64,000 nucleotides of DNA from assembly GCF_001729245.1 (NCBI RefSeq), contig NZ_CP015217.1:2048001-2112000 (forward strand). The letters are read 5' to 3'. The position numbers were made by a program, and so were the translations under genes. This document shows, in pieces, positions 57,794 through 64,000 of the stretch. The stretch comes from Leptospira tipperaryensis. GTDB taxonomy: Bacteria > Spirochaetota > Leptospiria > Leptospirales > Leptospiraceae. The notes beneath the pieces are model-generated. The model searched no databases, was not told the origin of the DNA, and was given only the letters and a program-made list of their open reading frames with translations. The first letter of the stretch is position 1. The number at the start of each line of letters is the position of its first letter.

Positions 57794-58459
57794 TTGCCGG
57801 AAACAAAACCCAAATTTGAACCGGAAGAACTCCGGTTCTACTCAGAGTCCATTCCCTGCGGAATTGACGAAGCCGGAAGAGGTCCTTATGCGGGGCCTCT
57901 TTCTGTTGCACTCGTTTCCTTTTCACAAAACACTCTCGAACAAATCTTAGATGGAAGGCTCCTCGCGGGCTTAACCGATTCTAAAAAGCTCTCAGAGAAA
58001 AAAAGAGAAGCCCTCTATCCCGAGATCCTCAAACACGCGCAAATCTCCTACAGAACTTTCTTAAGCCCCGATTATATCGATCAGGCCGGAATCAACCGCG
58101 CCGTTTTAGAAGGAATTCGAAAATGCGCCAAACTAGCGATTCGGGTTTCCAACTCGACTCATCCTCTGCAACTTTTGATCGATGGGAACTACAACTTCAA
58201 TCGATATCCGGAATGGAGTTTTTTAAAAAATAGGTCCGTTTTTTACACCAAAGGGGATCTAAGAATCGTGAGCATTGCGGCTGCGTCCATTCTCGCGAAA
58301 GTTAGCCGAGATCGTTATATGGTCTCTATTTCCAAAAAATATCCCCGTTATCAATTCGATCAGCACAAAGGATACGGAACAAAACTTCACGAAGAACTGA
58401 TTGTTCGCCATGGTCTTTCCGATATTCATAGAAGAAGTTTTACCGGTAAATTCTTATAA
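57794..58459 (+). CDS. rnhB: Ribonuclease HII
   Basis: Removes RNA from RNA-DNA hybrids and single ribonucleotides from DNA. 221 residues: active-site start [20 protein letters not shown] with Asp-Glu, [18 protein letters not shown], and [20 protein letters not shown] with the downstream Asp. TTG start 6 bases after rplS; the 127 bases behind it hold a 24-base palindrome. Confidence 0.95.
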   Translation: MPETKPKFEPEELRFYSESIPCGIDEAGRGPYAGPLSVALVSFSQNTLEQILDGRLLAGLTDSKKLSEKKREALYPEILKHAQISYRTFLSPDYIDQAGINRAVLEGIRKCAKLAIRVSNSTHPLQLLIDGNYNFNRYPEWSFLKNRSVFYTKGDLRIVSIAAASILAKVSRDRYMVSISKKYPRYQFDQHKGYGTKLHEELIVRHGLSDIHRRSFTGKFL

Positions 58460-58479
58460 TTTTAATAAACCTCATCCAT

Positions 58480-58503
58480 TTTTCTGAAATTAATTTTAGA
58501 AAA
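58480..58503. promoter_or_regulatory. 24-base near-perfect palindrome between rnhB and FliK-like gene
   Basis: TTTTCTGAAATT is followed by AATTTTAGAAAA, its reverse complement except at one pair, where the RNA could still form G-U. It begins 20 bases after the rnhB stop. It could be a dimeric-regulator operator or a weak hairpin; it has no GC-rich stem or T run. Confidence 0.45.
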
Positions 58504-58586
58504 CGGTTGGAAGAATTTGGCAGAAACTTCTTTCGATTTCGTATTATGCTTAAGCTCTTTCTCATTCTAAAGCAGGGCGGATTCTT

Positions 58587-59336
58587 ATGAAACTTTCCGC
58601 GGATTTTTCTGCGGGAAATCTACGTCTCTTTCTTGGAAAGGATTCAGAACTCGGCCAATCCGCGTTGCTGAACTTCTCCTCCGATCAAAGGGTCAAAGGA
58701 TTGGTTGTAGAAATATTTCCCGGAGGAGCTTGGATTTCTTTTGCGGGAAAGAAGATCAAAACGAGCTCGGATGCAACTCCCTTATTTGTGGGAGAAATTC
58801 TTACGTTAGCCGTTAAGTCAGGGAAAAAGGGAGTCGAACTGAAAATCGTCGAAAGAGAATGGTCGGGAAACGAGAGCCAATTTTCGAAATTTCAGGGAAT
58901 CGGAATGAGCGTGCGCGATTTATCCGAAAAAATGGCATTGCAAAATCCATCGGATAACTCAGTAGAAACTTCACTCCTTCGAGTTTTAAAATCATACTAT
59001 CCATTTATAGAATGGAATCTGGATTTACCACATTTCCGTTGGGAACTTCCGGAAGGAAACGCAGAGGGAACCTTTGATGGAAAGCAGGAGATAAAAAAAT
59101 TCCTATTTAGAATTCAAACTGAAAAAACAGGGAAGACTCTGGTGTTATTCTTATGGAAAGAAACTTCTTCGGAGGACCTTCAAATCAACGCAACTTTTGA
59201 TAATTTTAAAATGTACTTGCACGCTTGCCAAAACAAAGAGAAATTTAAGCGAATCTTGAATGAGTCTTCCGTAAGCTTCCAAGGATACAATATAGCTTAT
59301 AAACCTTCGCTGACTCAGAAGGAATGGAATGCGTAA
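58587..59336 (+). CDS. FliK/YlqG-like protein paired with FlhX
   Basis: 249 residues, no signal or membrane segment. The segment [20 protein letters not shown], then [20 protein letters not shown], has the beta-barrel pattern seen in FliK and YlqG-type proteins, and the C-terminal ELPEGN...[17 protein letters not shown] resembles the FliK C-terminal domain. The call also rests on position: B. subtilis, as I recall, carries ylqG-ylqH directly after rnhB, and YlqH is the FlhB C-terminal homologue. Here the FlhX gene follows with no gap. Function is unknown; a link to flagellar export or hook-length control is inferred. Confidence 0.6.
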   Translation: MKLSADFSAGNLRLFLGKDSELGQSALLNFSSDQRVKGLVVEIFPGGAWISFAGKKIKTSSDATPLFVGEILTLAVKSGKKGVELKIVEREWSGNESQFSKFQGIGMSVRDLSEKMALQNPSDNSVETSLLRVLKSYYPFIEWNLDLPHFRWELPEGNAEGTFDGKQEIKKFLFRIQTEKTGKTLVLFLWKETSSEDLQINATFDNFKMYLHACQNKEKFKRILNESSVSFQGYNIAYKPSLTQKEWNA

Positions 59337-59600
59337 ATGATCAGTGTGGCACTTAAATTCATACCCCAAAAGGACGACGCTCCCGTAATCACCGCGTCTG
59401 CTTCCGGTCTACTGGGTGATACCATTCGTAAGATCGCAAAAAGAAATTTGGTTCCAATCGTAGAAAACCCAATTCTCGCTGAAACTCTTTCCGAATTCCA
59501 GGTTGGCCAGGAAATTCCGGAAAATTTATACAGAGCCGTGGGAGCGATTTTTTCTATGATCCTGGAGTTGGATCCAAGTTCGGGAAAAAGGAAAATTTAA
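59337..59600 (+). CDS. FlhX, stand-alone FlhB C-terminal domain
   Basis: 87 residues matching the cytoplasmic C-terminal part of FlhB/YscU that remains after self-cleavage: [40 protein letters not shown] and [20 protein letters not shown]. It has no membrane domain and no NPTH site; it starts where the cleaved fragment would start. Such proteins (FlhX, YlqH) are known to be able to stand in for the FlhB C-terminus in some bacteria. It abuts the FliK-like gene and precedes the HD-GYP-like gene by 1 base. Confidence 0.88.
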   Translation: MISVALKFIPQKDDAPVITASASGLLGDTIRKIAKRNLVPIVENPILAETLSEFQVGQEIPENLYRAVGAIFSMILELDPSSGKRKI

Positions 59601-59601
59601 A

Positions 59602-60792
59602 ATGAAAAAGTTTGCCGTCTCTGAACTCAAACCGGGAATGAGGTTTACGAAACCTGTCTACCTGGATAAGGAAAATTTATTCATAACCTCCAATACTCCG
59701 GTTACTGACAGCGATTTGGATCGGTTGAATAAATTCGGAATCCAAGAAGTGATGACCGCCGGAGAGTTGCTTCAGATCGGAAGTAACGTTGCAACGGATT
59801 CGGATCAATTAGAAACGAGTATCGATGACGTGATCGTAAATACGATTGTAGACGACGATCTTCAACCTCTCAAAGCGATCTACGACAACCTCAATCGAAT
59901 CAAGGTGGCGTTTAGCAATCTATTCCGAGAAAGTACACAAGTCCTCCAGGACGTTTTCAAAAAGACCCTCGATGAAAAACCTCTCGAGGTCACTCCCGTT
60001 CGCGAGATCGCGGAAAAACTTACGGACTTTGTTCGTTCCAATCAGAATATTTCTTATCTCATTCTCTCCAACAATCCGAGCGGATATTATCTTTATAACC
60101 AGATCACAAACGCGACTTTTTATTCTTTGATTATGGGAAAGCTACTGGAATATTCCAGACCCAAGATGATCGATCTTGGAATTTCTTGTTTGCTAGCGGA
60201 CATCGGAATGTGTAAGGTTCCTTCCGCAGTTTCCGAAAAAAACGAACAACTCAACGACGAAGAATTTAAGACGATCATGAAACATACGATTTTGGGTTAT
60301 CAGATTCTTTCTCAAAGAATGAAACTCAAAAACAATCTCGCGATCGTCGCTCTTCAACATCACGAAAGATACGACGGAAACGGTTATCCTCAAAAATTGT
60401 CTTCGAACGCGATCGAAGAACAAGCAAGAATTTATGCGATTGCCGATAACTTTTCAGCGCTCGTTACCAATCGCCCTCATAGAAAAAAAATTCTTCCGCA
60501 CGAAGCGATCAAATCGATGATCAGCATGGACGTAGGTAAATTCGATCTCAAATTGGTTCGTTCTCTTTTAAACCATCTTTCTCTTTATCCGGTTGGTTCT
60601 TGTGTGGAACTTTCCGACAAAAGAATCGGCGTTGTGTTGGGTCCCAACCCGGACAAACCGATTCGTCCCTGCATTCGTATTATAAAAGATGAATATGGTG
60701 AAATGGTCCGAAATTTGATTCTTGTGGATCTTCTTCGAGATACGAATCTCTTTATTTCCCGTCCCGTGGACCTACAGGAAATCACCGGCTGA
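59602..60792 (+). CDS. HD-GYP-like protein with altered metal site
   Basis: 396 residues. N-terminal region ([20 protein letters not shown]) typical of HD-GYP phosphodiesterases of cyclic di-GMP, then the HD-GYP core from about 165. The GYP signature [11 protein letters not shown] (253-263) and His228 are kept, but the HD doublet is Ala199-Asp200 ([11 protein letters not shown] rather than LLHDIGK) and the first-helix His is missing ([10 protein letters not shown]). The later ADxxDAL motif reads ADNFSAL. Metal binding is probably impaired, so it may sense rather than cut the nucleotide. It follows FlhX by 1 base, suggesting a motility link. Confidence 0.88.
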   Translation: MKKFAVSELKPGMRFTKPVYLDKENLFITSNTPVTDSDLDRLNKFGIQEVMTAGELLQIGSNVATDSDQLETSIDDVIVNTIVDDDLQPLKAIYDNLNRIKVAFSNLFRESTQVLQDVFKKTLDEKPLEVTPVREIAEKLTDFVRSNQNISYLILSNNPSGYYLYNQITNATFYSLIMGKLLEYSRPKMIDLGISCLLADIGMCKVPSAVSEKNEQLNDEEFKTIMKHTILGYQILSQRMKLKNNLAIVALQHHERYDGNGYPQKLSSNAIEEQARIYAIADNFSALVTNRPHRKKILPHEAIKSMISMDVGKFDLKLVRSLLNHLSLYPVGSCVELSDKRIGVVLGPNPDKPIRPCIRIIKDEYGEMVRNLILVDLLRDTNLFISRPVDLQEITG

Positions 60793-60802
60793 TTCTTTTT
60801 GC

Positions 60803-61153
60803 TTGCGGGACTTTCGGAAACAAAAAGGAACCGATGGAGAAACTCTCGCCTGCGATTTTTTGATTTCCTCCGGTCACGAAATTCTCAAACGGAATTACCG
60901 ATTTTCTCGATACGAAATCGACATAATCTCAAGCAAAGAAGAAGAGCTTCATTTTATCGAAGTTAAGAATTGGGAAGAATTTTCAACCTTCGACCCTCGT
61001 TTTTCCCTCAACCGAGCCAAACAAATGCGGATGAGAACCGCGGCGGAGGCGTTTTTGTCTCAACATCTTTCCTTTCAGAATCATTTTGTCTCATTCGATC
61101 TTGTCTTCATAAACTCTAAAAAGGGATGTGAATATTATCCTCAGCTCTTTTGA
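60803..61153 (+). CDS. yraN: YraN family (UPF0102) nuclease-like protein
   Basis: 116 residues from the TTG at 60803, the normal family length; the frame runs 27 codons further into the HD-GYP gene. Family pattern visible: [32 protein letters not shown] and LHFIEVKNW, the E-x-D...E-V-K arrangement of an endonuclease-like fold. Function is not firmly known; it often lies close to rnhB and comM, as here. Confidence 0.88.
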   Translation: MRDFRKQKGTDGETLACDFLISSGHEILKRNYRFSRYEIDIISSKEEELHFIEVKNWEEFSTFDPRFSLNRAKQMRMRTAAEAFLSQHLSFQNHFVSFDLVFINSKKGCEYYPQLF

Positions 61154-61196
61154 AATGTGCGTTAAGGTACTTCCAACAACCACCGAATTCTTTAAT

Positions 61197-62995
<1,799 letters not shown>

Positions 62996-63090
62996 TCTTT
63001 TACCCCTCCGAAATTTACGGTTCCTCCTTGTTTGCTCAAACGGCTCTTCTCAAAACCTTTTTTTAAAAAAGAACTCTTTCATCCAAACAA

Positions 63091-63186
63091 ATGGGAAGAG
63101 AGGAGCTAAGAATCTGGTTCGAGCGAAAAGTAGGGAAGAAGAACTGGGCTAAAAGGGAGATTATCGCAAAATTTAAAGAGAATTGA
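63091..63186 (+). CDS. Possible 31-residue small protein
   Basis: ATG to TGA encoding a very basic peptide, starting MGREELRIWFERKVGKKN. No Shine-Dalgarno is visible and no family is recognised. It is the only frame I can see in the 249-base gap between comM and the lipoprotein gene, and may be chance. Confidence 0.2.
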   Translation: MGREELRIWFERKVGKKNWAKREIIAKFKEN

Positions 63187-63244
63187 GGTTGATTCTAAAA
63201 AAACTAGTTTCAAATACCTTCGCCCTCAGTAATTTTGCACTGAA

Positions 63245-63619
63245 ATGTTTCGTATCACGGTTTTCCTGCTTCCGGGGATCATTCTTTTTCTTGCGGGCTG
63301 TGGAAACCGACTGATTCGCAAAGATGCCGTTGCCCAAATCAACGAACACTACGCGGATAAGACCTATTACATGATTCAAGACAAAAAGGTCTCCAATACG
63401 GAAACCTTTAAGAAAGGGATGCTCGTTAAGATCTACATCGAGTCGACACCTTCCATGGTGAAGATTAAATGTTATCCCGCAGATCATAAAAGAGAATACG
63501 CCATCGGAAGGATGATCATCTATCAATTGAACGATGAATACAGCGGAAAAAAGATTACGATAGAGGATCTGGATAAACTGATAGCAAATGAACTCGTGGA
63601 ATATAAAAAGAAAAAATAG
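63245..63619 (+). CDS. Small lipoprotein
   Basis: 124 residues. N-terminal signal peptide with lipobox LAGC, Cys at about 19 ([11 protein letters not shown]). The mature part is about 105 residues with no named domain that I can assign by eye ([40 protein letters not shown]). Its position just ahead of a secreted protein gene on the same strand suggests a shared envelope task. A similar small lipoprotein is, as I recall, annotated near type II secretion genes in Leptospira; I cannot confirm that here. Confidence 0.8.
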   Translation: MFRITVFLLPGIILFLAGCGNRLIRKDAVAQINEHYADKTYYMIQDKKVSNTETFKKGMLVKIYIESTPSMVKIKCYPADHKREYAIGRMIIYQLNDEYSGKKITIEDLDKLIANELVEYKKKK

Positions 63620-63656
63620 ATCCTCCCGAAGAGGTGGTTCAAGATCGGCGGGATCG

Positions 63657-64000
63657 ATGTCCGATACTAAAAAGGTGAACGGAAAGCTCTTTTTGATTCC
63701 CCTTATCTCCTCTTTGGTTCTGTCTTCTTCCTTGGGAGCGGATCCATTGAAGAATTACGACGCGGAAATTTCCGAATACACCAATAAGGATTCTTCCTTT
63801 TTTACGGACAAAGAAGAACGTAAAATAAAACAACTATTCTCTCAATCGCCTGAAAACTGGCAGGAAGAGAAATATTCCCTCAATTATCATAAAGACAAAT
63901 CCAATCTGGAACTCCCCAGCTTTATCAGCGTAAACCGAGTTATTTCTTCTAAGATTGTAAGCCATAGCGGCGTAGTATATAAGAATTATATTGTAAAGCA
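63657..64000 (+). CDS. Secreted protein, probably LysM-containing, 5' part only
   Basis: The frame is open from an ATG at 63657 to the right edge, giving 114 residues. A signal peptide ([18 protein letters not shown], about 11-28) is followed by a charged region and, at the edge, YKNYIVKQ, which looks like the first strand of a LysM repeat (xYxVKxGDTL). A LysM/M23 peptidase would fit, but the catalytic part lies outside the window. Confidence 0.7.
   Translation, partial: MSDTKKVNGKLFLIPLISSLVLSSSLGADPLKNYDAEISEYTNKDSSFFTDKEERKIKQLFSQSPENWQEEKYSLNYHKDKSNLELPSFISVNRVISSKIVSHSGVVYKNYIVK

Noticed and set aside
58501..58560. Sigma-54 promoter at TTGGCAGAAACTTC
   Set aside because: The -24 part fits but the GC of the -12 element is missing at the required spacing.

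Overview
The window reads as a spirochaete chromosome of the genus Leptospira. The evidence is the gene content: an LptA/B/C and KdsA lipopolysaccharide route, periplasmic-type FlaB flagellins, many TTG starts and ATGA/GTGA overlaps, a peptide deformylase of the leptospiral type, and one DUF1564-like protein, a family I know only from Leptospira. The species cannot be fixed by eye. I see no insertion sequence, prophage, CRISPR array or rRNA. One tRNA, tRNA-Ala(GGC), is present.

Layout. 1-2630 (minus): a degraded alpha/beta-hydrolase-like protein, def, and an RND efflux pump cut by the window edge. 2884-2956: tRNA-Ala. 3017-6464 (plus): a coiled-coil protein, a GAF-SpoIIE phosphatase-HATPase protein and a STAS protein, a partner-switching module. 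6556-10958 (plus): a two-subunit biotin-dependent acyl-CoA carboxylase. 10998-22432 (minus): a nine-gene chemotaxis/signalling operon running histidine kinase, receiver-HATPase protein, CheY, STAS, CheA, triple-PAS MCP, CheW, CheD, CheB; cheR is absent. 22613-23551: ispH. 23907-24755 (plus) and 31612-32463 (minus): two different flagellin genes. Between them, 24938-31510 (plus) is a Cus/Czc-type metal efflux operon flanked by a Cys-containing and a His-rich small protein. 32793-35943: cobalamin adenosyltransferase, POT peptide transporter, NlpC/P60 hydrolase. 36142-37575 (minus): DUF1564 and a Lon substrate-binding-domain protein.

37639-53922 (plus) is a long run of envelope and regulatory genes: rfaE1, rfaE2, pyrG, kdsA, lptC, lptA, lptB, rpoN, hprK, ptsH, an NtrY/NtrX-type pair, a uracil-DNA-glycosylase-like protein, priA, fmt. 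It continues through a PASTA-only protein and rpe into the rpsP-khpA-rimM-trmD-rplS-rnhB cluster, then a FliK-like protein, FlhX, an HD-GYP-like protein and YraN (to 61153), with a convergent comM. The last kilobase holds a lipoprotein and the start of a secreted protein.

Functional links: kdsA and lptCAB make and export lipopolysaccharide; rfaE1/rfaE2 make its heptose precursor. rpoN sits with HprK/HPr and an NtrY/NtrX pair whose regulator carries the sigma-54 contact motif, so the activator is encoded beside its sigma factor. The most interesting non-coding signals are hairpins with a GGA in the loop ahead of both flagellin genes, resembling CsrA sites, and a palindrome plus a perfect 13-bp hairpin ahead of rpsP. 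The most interesting proteins are a degenerate glycosylase-like protein that keeps a four-Cys pattern, a PriA that appears to have lost one zinc site, a kinase-less PASTA protein at a PrkC-like locus, and a FliK-like/FlhX pair away from flagellar genes.
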